This document shows, one piece after another, positions 1-8,010 of a DNA stretch of 48,582 bases (position 1 is the first letter of the stretch; every line of letters starts with the position of its first letter). Under the pieces are notes generated by a model. It did no database searches. It was given only the letters and a program-made list of their open reading frames with translations, and had not been told where the DNA came from. The DNA is from an uncultured Thermomicrobiales bacterium. GTDB taxonomy: Bacteria > Chloroflexota > Chloroflexia > Thermomicrobiales > UBA6265. The position numbers were made by a program, and so were the translations under genes. Location of the stretch: assembly GCA_902806345.1 (NCBI GenBank), contig CADCWF010000365.1:1-48582 (forward strand), given 5' to 3'.

Positions 1-800
1 TCGTCGTCCAGGCCGACGAGCGTAAGGGTCGCCGGTCCGTCCGGCGCCGCGTCGAGCGCGAACGCCAGCGTCGCCCGGGGGTAGGCGCTCTGGGCGCCGT
101 AGACGGCGACCCAGGGGCGGCCGTAAGCGAGCGCGTCGCCGCGGTAGTAACCGCCGGTCCAATTGTCGGCCGCGAAGACCGCGCGAGCCCCGGGGGCCGG
201 GGTCGGCGTGGGCGTCGAGGTCGGGGGTGCCGGCGACGGGTTCGGCGTCGCGGTCGCAGGAGCTGGCGTCGGGGTCGGAGTTGGAGTCGGAGTCGGAGTC
301 GGGATCGGTGTCGGAGTCGGCGTAACGACCACCCGAGGGATCGGGGTCGGGCTCGGCTCGGCGGTCGCCGTGGCGGTCGCGGTCGGGGGCGCAGTCGCGG
401 TCGCCGTTGCGGTCGGGGCGGTGGTCGGGCGTGGCGTAGCGGACGCCGGCAACGCTGGCGAAGCAGCGGCGGCGGGTGATGCCCGCCGTACCGCCGAGGG
501 GAACGCCAACGGGGTCGCCGCCGGGGTGGCGCCCGACGGAGTCGCGGGCGACGCGTCCTGGTCGGGCGTCGACGCGGGCGAAGGAACGGCCACCACCCGC
601 GGCGTCGGGGTCGCCGTGGGCCGGTCGAAGACGAGGGCCACGGGCGTCGGGGTGGGGGCCGACTGGGCAAAGGACCGGGAGACACCGCCCATGGGGCCCG
701 ACGAGGCGAGAAGCGCGGTGCCGGCGAGCACCGCCAGGACGGTACCGCCAAGGAGGAGCCGCCTGCGGTTTCGGACCGTACCGAAGGCCGGGCTATCCAT
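1..800 (-). CDS. Secreted protein with Thr/Pro-rich linker, 5' part only
   Basis: The leftward frame from the ATG at 800 stays open to the left edge (about 266 codons), so the C-terminus is missing. AGGAGG lies 8 bases upstream of this ATG, which decides the start. The N-terminus is a signal peptide or anchor: an Arg-rich stretch (RNRRR at residues 10-14), a hydrophobic run (LLLGGTVLAVLAGTALLA) and a likely cleavage site near SFAQ-SA. Residues of roughly 48-200 are a low-complexity Thr/Pro/Ala linker with TPTPTP and TATATA runs. A globular part starts near residue 205 (FAADNWTGGYYRGDAL) and continues past the edge. I do not recognise this domain; such linkers usually join exported domains or tether them to the surface. 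The opposite strand is also open but reads as Gly/Val repeats and is a shadow. Confidence 0.8.
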   Translation of the reverse strand, partial: MDSPAFGTVRNRRRLLLGGTVLAVLAGTALLASSGPMGGVSRSFAQSAPTPTPVALVFDRPTATPTPRVVAVPSPASTPDQDASPATPSGATPAATPLAFPSAVRRASPAAAASPALPASATPRPTTAPTATATATAPPTATATATAEPSPTPIPRVVVTPTPTPIPTPTPTPTPTPTPAPATATPNPSPAPPTSTPTPTPAPGARAVFAADNWTGGYYRGDALAYGRPWVAVYGAQSAYPRATLAFALDAAPDGPATLTLVGLDD

Positions 801-1291
801 GATGCATACCTCCTGACGCCGCGCCCACCCGGCGTGGAGCCACCCGGGCCGCGCCGGGGCCGCCGACTTGCCTCGACTCGGCCCACCCCACGCCTCCCCT
901 ACCCGGCAGGGACCGTGCCGCGGCTTGCAGGGTCCACGCCGCTCCGTCCGGCAAACTTCCCGCCGCCCTGACGGGCAGGCCGCCGACACAGACTCTCACC
1001 ACCTCCGATCTCCTGCCGTTCGCCGCCGCCGGAGCGAGACCGGCAGGAGTTTCGTTCACCGGGACGGTGACGGCGCCGCGTTGGATCGTCGGGTCTCGGA
1101 GGCGAACGGTGGGCGGGAACGTCCGGGGAGGTGCCGTGCTTCGCTGCCCGCCTGCGTTCGGGTAGGGGGCCGGCCCCCCGGATCGGTGCCCGCTGGTGAA
1201 CGGGCCGCGGACGGGGCGCCCTTTCCAGCTTGGCCCTCCTGCCGGACAATCGGTGCCGGCGCCAGGATCCACCGGTCAGAGGAGGGGTCGC
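801..1291. other. Gene-free stretch between divergent genes
   Basis: About 490 bases separate the leftward secreted-protein gene from the rightward dehydrogenase. Long open frames occur on both strands here, but their composition (Arg, Gly and Pro dominated) and lack of ribosome-binding sites mark them as GC-driven shadows. The only clear signals are the two Shine-Dalgarno sequences at the ends. I see no convincing promoter, tRNA or riboswitch. Confidence 0.6.
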
Positions 1292-2284
1292 ATGTCCAGG
1301 TCCGATCGCCCGCTCGTCGCCGTCACCCGGGTCATCCCGCAGGCCGGCCTGGACCTCGTCCGGGAGGCGTGCGAGGTGCGCCTCTGGGCGGGCGACCTGC
1401 CGCCCTCGGCGGCGCAACTGGCCGATCTCCTCCGTGGTTGCGAAGGGGCGCTGACCCTCCTCACCGACACGATCGACGGCGCCGTCCTCGACCGCGAACC
1501 GCAGCTCAGGGTGGTCTCCAACTTCGCGGTCGGCTACGACAACGTCGACGTCCCCGCAGCGACCGAGCGCGGCGTCGCCGTCTGCAACACCCCCGGCGTC
1601 CTGACGGCCGCCACGGCCGATGCGACCTGGTCGCTCCTGATGGCCGCCGCCCGTCGCGTCGTCGAGGGGGTCGACTACGTTAGGGCCGGCAAGTGGCAGA
1701 CCTGGGGGCCGACGCTGCTGCTCGGCCAGGAGGTGACCGGGGCGACGCTCGGGATCGTCGGCTTTGGCCGGATCGGGAAGGAGGTCGCCAAACGGGCCAG
1801 GGGCTTCGACATGACCGTCCTCGTCTACGACACGTACCGCGACGAGGTGGCCGAGGCGGAGCTGGAAGTGACCTTCCGACCGCTTGACGACCTCCTGCGG
1901 GAGGCGGACTTCGTCACCCTCCACGTCGCCCTGACGGAGGAGACGCACCACCTGATGGGCAAACGGGAGTTCGGCCTGATGAAGCCGACGGCCGTCCTCG
2001 TCAACGCCGCCCGCGGTCCGGTCGTCGACACCGACGCGCTCGTCGCCGCGCTGCGCGACGGCGAGATATTCGCCGCCGGTCTCGACGTCACCGATCCGGA
2101 GCCGCTGCCGGCCGACCACCCCCTCGTCGCCCTGCCCAACTGCACGGTCGTGCCTCACACCGCCTCCGGCACGGTCCAGACCCGCGACGCGATGGCGTCG
2201 CTGGCATCGCGCAACCTGCTCGCGGTGCTCCGCGGGGAGGAGCCGCCGGCCTGCGTCAACCCGGAGGTGCTGGGGCGGCGGTAG
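1292..2284 (+). CDS. D-isomer-specific 2-hydroxyacid dehydrogenase (glyoxylate/hydroxypyruvate reductase-like)
   Basis: This 330-residue protein belongs to the NAD(P)-dependent D-2-hydroxyacid dehydrogenase family, which reduces 2-keto acids such as glyoxylate or hydroxypyruvate in the cytosol. The nucleotide-binding motif GFGRIG lies near residues 154-159. The three catalytic positions are visible: Arg in NAARGPVVD, Glu in the DPEPL segment, and His in VVPHTASGT. The ATG at 1292 has GGAGGGG six bases upstream; the frame is open further upstream, but that part is not protein-like. Length and domain order are normal. The substrate cannot be fixed from sequence: glyoxylate reductase, hydroxypyruvate reductase and phosphoglycerate dehydrogenase relatives share these motifs. 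A glycolate-oxidase-type gene at 11.2 kb would fit glyoxylate chemistry, but the two are not linked. Confidence 0.85.
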   Translation: MSRSDRPLVAVTRVIPQAGLDLVREACEVRLWAGDLPPSAAQLADLLRGCEGALTLLTDTIDGAVLDREPQLRVVSNFAVGYDNVDVPAATERGVAVCNTPGVLTAATADATWSLLMAAARRVVEGVDYVRAGKWQTWGPTLLLGQEVTGATLGIVGFGRIGKEVAKRARGFDMTVLVYDTYRDEVAEAELEVTFRPLDDLLREADFVTLHVALTEETHHLMGKREFGLMKPTAVLVNAARGPVVDTDALVAALRDGEIFAAGLDVTDPEPLPADHPLVALPNCTVVPHTASGTVQTRDAMASLASRNLLAVLRGEEPPACVNPEVLGRR

Positions 2285-2357
2285 GGCGGTTCCCCGCCGA
2301 CTGCTGCACCCTTGCCACTGCCTCCACCGGGCGGCATTCGGAGGCGGAACCGGCTTG

Positions 2358-2363
2358 TATACT
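2358..2363 (+). promoter_or_regulatory. Probable -10 element upstream of the fusion oxidoreductase
   Basis: TATACT preceded directly by TTG stands out in an otherwise GC-rich gap and lies about 90 bases before the next start codon. The same hexamer precedes tmRNA. No good -35 hexamer lies at the expected distance. Confidence 0.35.
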
Positions 2364-2454
2364 TTTCGCACCGTGGCCCGACGACGCCGGTTCGCCCGGT
2401 GCCGCCCAATGTGCCCGATGCCCTGCCGCGTTCGTCGAGAGGTGACCCCCGGCC

Positions 2455-4548
2455 ATGTTCCGATGCAAGGTCTGCGGCTGGATCCATGAGGGAGCTACGC
2501 CGCCCGATGCCTGCCCCTCCTGCGGTGCCACCCCGGATCGATTCCGGCCGATGGACCTGGGGGAGATCAACGTCGTCACTGGCGACCTCGCCTCCTACGG
2601 CGTCGCCGGCCAGGGCTACGATGACATCGACATCGAGACCGGGCGCCGGCTCCGCCTGCTCGCCTTCGTCGACGCCTCCTTCTACACCCCGTTCGTCCAG
2701 CGCGCCGGCAAGCGGTACCCGATCTACACGGGCGACCCCCAGTGGTTCAACGACAACATCCCGTGCATGACGGCCTGCCCCTCCCACACCGACATCTCGC
2801 GCTACATCGCCCTCATCGCCGACGGCCGCTACGCCGACTCCTACGAGCTGAACAAGGAGAGCAACGTCTTCCCGGGCTGCCTCGGCCGGATGTGCGCCCG
2901 CCCCTGCGAGGACGCCTGCCGGCGCAAGGAGATCGACGCCCCGATCGGGATCTGCTACCTGAAGCGGGTTGCGGCCGACTACCGGGGCGAGACCCGGCGG
3001 GAAACGCCGCCGCCGCCCAACGGCCTGACCGCGGCCATCGTCGGCGCCGGGGCCAACGGGCTGACGGTCGCCCGCCAGCTCGCCCGCAAGGGGTACAAGG
3101 TCACCGTCTTCGAGCGCTATCCCGTCCCCGGCGGCGTGATGTGGACGGGCGTCCCCGAGTGGCGGCTGCCGCGGGACGTGATCCTCGACGAGGTGCAGCA
3201 GATCGTCGACCTCGGGATCGAGGTCCGCTACAACACCGAGGTCGGCAAGGACGTAACGCTCAAGGAGCTCTCCGACACCCACGACGCGGTCGTCATCTCC
3301 GCCGGCTGCCAGATCGCCTCGTCACTGGGGGTGCCGGGCGAGGAGTTCGATGGGGTCGTCTCCGGGCTCAAGTTCCTCGAGGACGTCAGCCTCGGCCAGT
3401 TGGATGTCTGGGTCGGTCAGCGGGTCGTCACCGTCGGCGGCGGGTTCACCTCGATGGACTGCGTGCGAACGGTGATGCGGATGGGCGCCGAGGTCTCGAT
3501 CATGACCTACCGGCGCTCGATCCAGGAGATCCCGGTCGACGAGATCGAGCTGGAAGAGGCCGAGCTGGAGGGGGTCGAGATCATGTACATGGTCGCCCCC
3601 ACCCGCGTCCTTGGCGACGAGCAGGGCAAGGTCACCGGGATCGAGCTGATCCGCAACGAGTTGGGGACGCCGGACGACAAGGGCCGCCGCCGGCCGGAAC
3701 CGGTCAAGGGGTCGGAGTTCGTCATCCCCTGCGACATGGTGCTGGTCGCCATCGGCCAAAAGCAGGACAAGACCGTTCTCAACGGCGTCGACGTCGAGAC
3801 CGACCGCCGTGGCGTCCCCCTCCTCGACCAGCACCTGAAAACGGCGCTGCCGAACGTCTGGGCGGCCGGCGACTACGTCGTCAACCCGACCAACTTCATC
3901 TCCTCGATCGGCGAGGGCCGGCGCGTCGCCGACCTGATCGACCAGGAACTGCGGCGGGCGCTGCCGAAGGTCAAGGAGATGGAGCTGACCCGGATCCCGA
4001 CGGAGTTCATCGCGACCCCGAACCCGCTCGTCTCGGAGGGGATCGCCGAGTGGAGCCTGACGGCGATGAGCCGCCGCCTCGTCTGGGGCGACGACTACGC
4101 CGGCGTCGGCCGCCAGATGATGCCGAGCCTTCCGGAGGCGAACCGCGGTATCGGCAGCGGCGACACCACGCTCGAGGTCGAGATCGGCTACACCAAGCCG
4201 ATCGGCTTCGAGGAAGCGAAGCGCTGCCTCCAGTGCCAGCTCAACATCTTCATCGACGGTAACCGCTGCATCCTCTGCAACAACTGCGGCGACGTCTGCC
4301 CCCACCAGTGCATCGAGATGATCTCGCTCGACCGGATCGACTCGATCGACAACGACTTTGAGATGGCCGGGATGGCCCGGGCCGAGTTGGGCCCCAACGC
4401 GGCGGCGATGGTGATCGACGAGCGGGCCTGCATCCGCTGCGGCCTCTGCGTCGATTGGTGCCCGACCGAGTGCCTGACGATGGACCACTTCCGGCTGACC
4501 CCGGCCGAGAGCCGGGAGAGCGTCGACCTGGCGATCCTGGCGATGTAG
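2455..4548 (+). CDS. Rubredoxin-like / GltD-like flavin oxidoreductase / 2x[4Fe-4S] ferredoxin fusion
   Basis: A 697-residue redox protein with three parts. Residues 4-23 form a rubredoxin-like zinc or iron knuckle (C4-x2-C7 and C20-x2-C23). Residues 90-560 resemble the glutamate synthase small subunit and NADPH-dependent pyridine-nucleotide oxidoreductases: a Cys-rich N-terminal Fe-S region (NIPCMTACP, then GCLGRMCARPCEDACRR), an FAD-binding GAGANG near 195 and a second dinucleotide fold with VGGGFTSMD. The C-terminus carries two ferredoxin motifs, C605-x2-C-x2-C-x3-CP and C659-x2-C-x2-C-x3-CP. Such proteins pass electrons between NAD(P)H and Fe-S partners; the physiological partner is unknown. 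It is followed at 41 bases by a small PHA-system-like protein and then a cupin, probably one transcript. There is no glutamate synthase large subunit in the window, so glutamate synthesis is not implied. Confidence 0.85.
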   Translation: MFRCKVCGWIHEGATPPDACPSCGATPDRFRPMDLGEINVVTGDLASYGVAGQGYDDIDIETGRRLRLLAFVDASFYTPFVQRAGKRYPIYTGDPQWFNDNIPCMTACPSHTDISRYIALIADGRYADSYELNKESNVFPGCLGRMCARPCEDACRRKEIDAPIGICYLKRVAADYRGETRRETPPPPNGLTAAIVGAGANGLTVARQLARKGYKVTVFERYPVPGGVMWTGVPEWRLPRDVILDEVQQIVDLGIEVRYNTEVGKDVTLKELSDTHDAVVISAGCQIASSLGVPGEEFDGVVSGLKFLEDVSLGQLDVWVGQRVVTVGGGFTSMDCVRTVMRMGAEVSIMTYRRSIQEIPVDEIELEEAELEGVEIMYMVAPTRVLGDEQGKVTGIELIRNELGTPDDKGRRRPEPVKGSEFVIPCDMVLVAIGQKQDKTVLNGVDVETDRRGVPLLDQHLKTALPNVWAAGDYVVNPTNFISSIGEGRRVADLIDQELRRALPKVKEMELTRIPTEFIATPNPLVSEGIAEWSLTAMSRRLVWGDDYAGVGRQMMPSLPEANRGIGSGDTTLEVEIGYTKPIGFEEAKRCLQCQLNIFIDGNRCILCNNCGDVCPHQCIEMISLDRIDSIDNDFEMAGMARAELGPNAAAMVIDERACIRCGLCVDWCPTECLTMDHFRLTPAESRESVDLAILAM

Positions 4549-4589
4549 CCAGAATTGGCAGGCGAGGTTCACGTCCGTAAGGAGGCTCC

Positions 4590-4892
4590 ATGCCGAAGAT
4601 GTCCGTCACCGTGCCGCACCAACTCGGCCAGGCCGAGGCGCTCACCCGCGTCCAGACGATGATCGGCGGGCTGAAGCGGCAGTACGGCGACCAGATCTCC
4701 GACCTCCACGAGCAGTGGACCGGGCCGAACGGCGAGTTCTCGCTGAAGGCGATGGGGTTCCACGTCTCCGGCCGCCTCGCCGTCTCCGAGACGGCGCTCC
4801 AGATGGATGGCGACCTGCCGCTGATGGCGGCCCCGTTCAAGGGCCAGATCGAGCAGATGGTCCGCCACGAGGCGGAGCGCCTGCTGACGTAG
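4590..4892 (+). CDS. Polyhydroxyalkanoic acid system family protein-like
   Basis: A 100-residue cytosolic protein starting MPKMSVTVPHQLGQAEALTRV, with a strong AAGGAGG ribosome-binding site 5 bases upstream. The pattern (N-terminal beta strand, PHxLGxxEAxxRV helix, central WTGPNGEFSLKAMGFHVSGRLAV strand pair, and a C-terminal amphipathic helix ending in KGQIEQMVRHEAERLL) matches my memory of the small PHA-granule-associated family. Members lie near polyester genes but their biochemical role is not settled. Here the context is redox, with the fusion oxidoreductase upstream and a cupin downstream, so the PHA link is by resemblance only. Confidence 0.65.
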   Translation: MPKMSVTVPHQLGQAEALTRVQTMIGGLKRQYGDQISDLHEQWTGPNGEFSLKAMGFHVSGRLAVSETALQMDGDLPLMAAPFKGQIEQMVRHEAERLLT

Positions 4893-4902
4893 GAGGGGCG
4901 TG

Positions 4903-5265
4903 ATGACCGCGGCAGACACCGTCGCGACGACGGCTCCGCTGGAGGCGCATGCGATCGCCGAGGTCGAGGACGCCCGCCGGGCGAGCGGCCAGGCCTACCG
5001 CCAGTTCGTCAACCGGGGTAGCCTGAGCGCCGGACTCTACGTGCTGGAGGCGGGCGCCACCGACACCCAGCAGCCCCACGCCGAGGACGAGGTCTACTAC
5101 GTCCGCTCCGGCCGCGGCCGGATCACGGTCGAGGGCGAGGAGCGGCCGGTCGCCGCCGGCGATGTCATCTTCGTCGCCGCCGAGGCCGAGCACCGGTTCC
5201 ATGACATCGCCGAAACGCTGTCGCTGCTCGTCTTCTTCGCCCCGGAGCACGCCGTGACCGGGTAA
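4903..5265 (+). CDS. Single-domain cupin protein
   Basis: A 120-residue small beta-barrel protein. The first cupin motif is visible as H59-x3-E63 followed by VYYVRSGRGRITVEGEE, and the second as GDVIFVAAEAEHRFHDI with H97 and H100, giving a plausible His/Glu metal site. AGGAGG lies six bases before the ATG at 4903; a GTG three bases earlier is too close to it. The gene follows the preceding stop codon by only 10 bases, so it is likely cotranscribed with the PHA-like gene. Single-domain cupins serve as dioxygenases, isomerases or ligand-binding proteins; nothing here distinguishes these. Confidence 0.8.
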   Translation: MTAADTVATTAPLEAHAIAEVEDARRASGQAYRQFVNRGSLSAGLYVLEAGATDTQQPHAEDEVYYVRSGRGRITVEGEERPVAAGDVIFVAAEAEHRFHDIAETLSLLVFFAPEHAVTG

Positions 5266-5306
5266 ACTGTCAGGCGGCAGCGCAGGATCGGGCGCGATGC
5301 GTCGGG

Positions 5307-5334
5307 TTGACAAGGCGGCCACACTCACTATCAT
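5307..5334 (+). promoter_or_regulatory. Sigma-70-type promoter of the IscA-like gene
   Basis: TTGACA at 5307-5312 and TATCAT at 5329-5334 are separated by 16 bases. They lie in the 136-base gap after the cupin gene and about 70 bases before the next start. This is among the best matches to the housekeeping consensus in the window. Confidence 0.65.
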
Positions 5335-5401
5335 TAGGGAAGCAATCGGGCAACGTGGGCGGTGGCGGTACCGCCGGTCGTCCGGTGGAGGATCCGTTTC
5401 A

Positions 5402-5764
5402 ATGATCACGATCACCCCCGAGGCAGTGCAGCAACTCAAGGGCTTCCTGGTCGAGCAGGGGTCGCCGGAGGCGGGCCTGCGGGTCTTCGTCGCCCCGGGC
5501 GGCTGCTCCGGCCTCCAGTACGGCATGACCATCGAGGAGAGCGCCGAGGACGGCGACGAGGTGATCGAGACGGAAGGCGTCCGGCTCCTCGTCGACAACT
5601 TCAGCGCGATGTACCTCCAGGGTGCCGAGGTCGACTACGTCAACTCGTTGATGGGCGGCGGCTTCACGGTTCACAACCCGAGCGCCGTCTCCGGCTGTGC
5701 CTGCGGCCACTCCTTCAACACGGGCGGCAACGAGGCGACCGCCCAAGGCTGCGGCTGCGGCTAG
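5402..5764 (+). CDS. IscA/ErpA/HesB-type iron-sulfur cluster assembly protein
   Basis: A 120-residue A-type Fe-S carrier. The family's three conserved cysteines are present: C35 in PGGCSG, and C99 and C101 in SGCACG. A-type proteins receive clusters from scaffold proteins and hand them to apo-enzymes in the cytosol. It ends in an extra Cys pair in QGCGCG (C117, C119), beyond the usual CxC, which is a little unusual. The ATG at 5402 starts the recognisable MITITPEAVQQL; the open frame upstream is not family-like. GGAGG lies about 10 bases upstream, and a good promoter precedes it. The Fe-S-rich fusion oxidoreductase upstream is a possible client, though that is only inference. Confidence 0.88.
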   Translation: MITITPEAVQQLKGFLVEQGSPEAGLRVFVAPGGCSGLQYGMTIEESAEDGDEVIETEGVRLLVDNFSAMYLQGAEVDYVNSLMGGGFTVHNPSAVSGCACGHSFNTGGNEATAQGCGCG

Positions 5765-5886
5765 GTCCCACCCCACGCCAACGGCGACCCGAACGGAACC
5801 GGGGCGGCTCTTGGGCCGCCCCGGTGTCGTCGCGTTTCGCCGACGAAGATTCGTGACACGGACCCATCGCAGTGTCCGTACAGCGG

Positions 5887-5895
5887 TGCTATGAT
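5887..5895 (+). promoter_or_regulatory. Extended -10 promoter upstream of the sigma factor
   Basis: TGCTATGAT is an extended -10 (TG-N-TATGAT). It lies about 210 bases before the sigma-factor start, implying a long 5' leader. No recognisable -35 hexamer lies 17 bases upstream, which is normal for extended -10 promoters. Confidence 0.45.
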
Positions 5896-6103
5896 CCGGG
5901 CAACGTAGCGCGACGTATTGTCGGCAGGGACGGTTCGGCCGTTGTTGGGAAGCGGTGCCCGCCTTCCCGCGGCAGTCGCGAAACCGGGACCGCCACCGGT
6001 GCGTCCCGGCATGTGACGTGCAAGGCGATGGAGGACCGGCGACGGGGGATCCGCCAAGCCCGAGGAGCAGCCCGATCCCCCGGACACGAGGAGTATGGTG
6101 CGA

Positions 6104-7114
6104 ATGAGCGACCAAATGCAAACCTACGACGTGGAGAAGATCGACGAGCTGGTCGCCAAGCGGGCCAGCGGCGATGACATCCCCGTCGACGTCCCCGAGG
6201 AGATCCAGACCCAACTCGCCGATGTCGAGGTCCAGGAGGATATCGAGCGCGACCTCGACGTCCTTCAGCGCCTGGATCCCAACTTCATCAACGACCCGGT
6301 GCGGCTCTACCTGCGGGAGATCGCCGAGACGCCGCTGCTCAACCACGCCCAGGAGATCGACCTCGCCAAGCGGGTCGAGAACGGCGACCTCGATGCGACC
6401 CAGCGGTTCGTCCGGGCCAACCTACGCCTCGTCGTCTCGATCGCCAAGCGGTACGTCAACCGCGGCCTGACCCTGCTCGACTTGATTCAGGAGGGCAACA
6501 TCGGGCTGATGCGGGCGGTCCAGAAGTACGACTGGCGTAAGGGATTCCGTTTCAGCACCTACGCCACCTGGTGGATCCGGCAGGCGATCACCCGCGCCAT
6601 CGCCGACCAGAGCCGGACGATCCGGCTGCCGGTCCACATGGGCGACTCGATCTCCCGCTACCGGAAGACGCTGAACGGGCTCGCCCAGGAGCTCGGCCGC
6701 CAACCGACCCCGGAAGAGGTCGCCGAGGCGATGGCCGTCCAGCCGGAAAAGATCCACCAGATCGTCCAAGCGGCGCAGCGGACCATCTCGCTGGAGACGC
6801 CGATCGGCAGCGAGGACGAGACCAGCCTGGGCGACCTGATCGCCGACGAGGTCTCGGAGACGCCCTACGAGGCGGCCAGCGAGTCGATGCTGAAGCGGGA
6901 CGTCAACGCCGCTCTCGACACGCTTAACGCCCGCGAGAAGCTGGTGCTCCAGCTCCGCTTCGGGCTCGGCCACGGCCACCAGCACACCCTGGCCGAGGTG
7001 GGCGAGCAGCTCCAGATCTCGCGCGAGCGGGTCCGCCAGATCGAGAACGAGGCGCTCCAGAAGCTGCGCCGCCTCGACGGCGACCGCCTGTTCGCCTACC
7101 ACCAGGAGCTGTAG
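6104..7114 (+). CDS. sigA: RNA polymerase sigma factor, sigma-70 family (primary-type)
   Basis: A 336-residue sigma factor that directs core RNA polymerase to promoters. Region 1.2 ([16 protein letters not shown]), region 2 ([32 protein letters not shown], then the -10 reading [22 protein letters not shown]), region 3 and region 4 (helix-turn-helix [24 protein letters not shown]) are all present. Region 1.1 is absent, and the length is typical of short primary or group 2 factors. The ATG at 6104 is preferred because GAGGAG lies 10 bases upstream; an ATG at 6095 lies only one base after it. The gap before it (5765-6103) holds an extended -10 and a long leader. Calling it the primary factor is likely but not certain, since other sigma genes may lie outside the window. 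Confidence 0.9.
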   Translation: MSDQMQTYDVEKIDELVAKRASGDDIPVDVPEEIQTQLADVEVQEDIERDLDVLQRLDPNFINDPVRLYLREIAETPLLNHAQEIDLAKRVENGDLDATQRFVRANLRLVVSIAKRYVNRGLTLLDLIQEGNIGLMRAVQKYDWRKGFRFSTYATWWIRQAITRAIADQSRTIRLPVHMGDSISRYRKTLNGLAQELGRQPTPEEVAEAMAVQPEKIHQIVQAAQRTISLETPIGSEDETSLGDLIADEVSETPYEAASESMLKRDVNAALDTLNAREKLVLQLRFGLGHGHQHTLAEVGEQLQISRERVRQIENEALQKLRRLDGDRLFAYHQEL

Positions 7115-7168
7115 GGGCGGCCGGGAGACCCCTCGGGAGGCTTCCCTACCGGTTCCCTCACCCCCCTA

Positions 7169-7198
7169 CCCCCTCTCCCGCTGCGGCAGGAGAGGGGG
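7169..7198. terminator. Hairpin between convergent sigma and menG genes (repeat family)
   Basis: CCCCCTCTCC and GGAGAGGGGG form a perfect 10-bp stem around a short GC loop, followed by CTTTGG. It lies between two convergent genes, where it can terminate transcription from both sides. Very similar hairpins occur at 21163, 33981 and 41481, so it is also one copy of an intergenic repeat. Confidence 0.6.
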
Positions 7199-7242
7199 CT
7201 TTGGCGTCCAGAGTCGGCCATGTCTGGCGACCGAAGTTGGCT

Positions 7243-8010
7243 TCAAGCGGAGACCGGACTCCCCTCCCCGCCCCGAACTTTTACCCCTGTGTGCAGCGCC
7301 ACCGTCCCTCCGCCGAGCTTGCGGAAGCGCGCGTCAGTTAGGCCGGCGCGCTCCATCATGGAAGCCAGCGCCGGGGCGTCGGGGAACGCGGCGACCGACG
7401 CCGGCAGATAGCGGTAGGCCTCCCGGTCACTGCTGAGTAGGCCGCCGAGGAGCGGCACCACCTGCTCGAAGTACCAGCCAAAGGCGGTGCCCACGAGGGG
7501 CGTCCGCAGCGGGGTCATCTCCAGGCAGACGAAGCGCCCGCCGGGCCGCAGCACCCGCGTCATCTCCGCCAGCGCCAGCCCGTAGTCGGGCATGTTGCGG
7601 AGGCCGAAGGCGACGGTGCAGGCGTCGAAGGCGCCGTCCGCGAAGGGGAGCGCCATCGCGTCGGCGACCACCCAGGAGAGCCTCCCCGCCTCGGAGGCGA
7701 CCGGCTTCGCGGCGGCGGCGCGCAGCATCGGCGCCGCGAAATCGACGCCGATCACTTCTGCCGCTCCGGCTGCCGCCAGGGCCAGCGCCAGATCGCCGGT
7801 CCCCGTCGCCACATCCACGACCCTTGCCGTGCCACAGGGGTAGCCCGAGAGCGCCGCCCGGACGGCGAGGTTCCGCCAGGCGACATCGCGCCCGCCGGTC
7901 ATCAGGCGGTTCATCAGGTCGTAGCGGCCGACGATCCGGCCGAACATCTCGCGCACCTCGGGGCCGGGTTTGAGCGCCCCGGACGCATGGCCCGGCTCGG
8001 CCGGGCTCAC
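7243..8010 (-). CDS. menG: Demethylmenaquinone methyltransferase (MenG/UbiE)
   Basis: A 255-residue SAM-dependent C-methyltransferase that converts demethylmenaquinone to menaquinone, the last step of the pathway. Family signatures are present: RYDLMNRLMTGG near the N-terminus, the SAM-binding VVDVATGTGDLALAL, and FGLRNMPDY. The likely start is the GTG at 8010, which overlaps the menA stop codon by four bases (GTGA) and implies translational coupling. It forms a two-gene operon with menA, which makes the substrate for this enzyme. No ubiquinone-specific gene is present in the window, so menaquinone is the natural reading. Confidence 0.9.
   Translation of the reverse strand: MSPAEPGHASGALKPGPEVREMFGRIVGRYDLMNRLMTGGRDVAWRNLAVRAALSGYPCGTARVVDVATGTGDLALALAAAGAAEVIGVDFAAPMLRAAAAKPVASEAGRLSWVVADAMALPFADGAFDACTVAFGLRNMPDYGLALAEMTRVLRPGGRFVCLEMTPLRTPLVGTAFGWYFEQVVPLLGGLLSSDREAYRYLPASVAAFPDAPALASMMERAGLTDARFRKLGGGTVALHTGVKVRGGEGSPVSA

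Noticed and set aside
163..816. Open rightward frame rich in Gly-Val repeats
   Set aside because: It is the shadow of the Thr/Pro linker of the leftward secreted protein, which has the ribosome-binding site and signal peptide.
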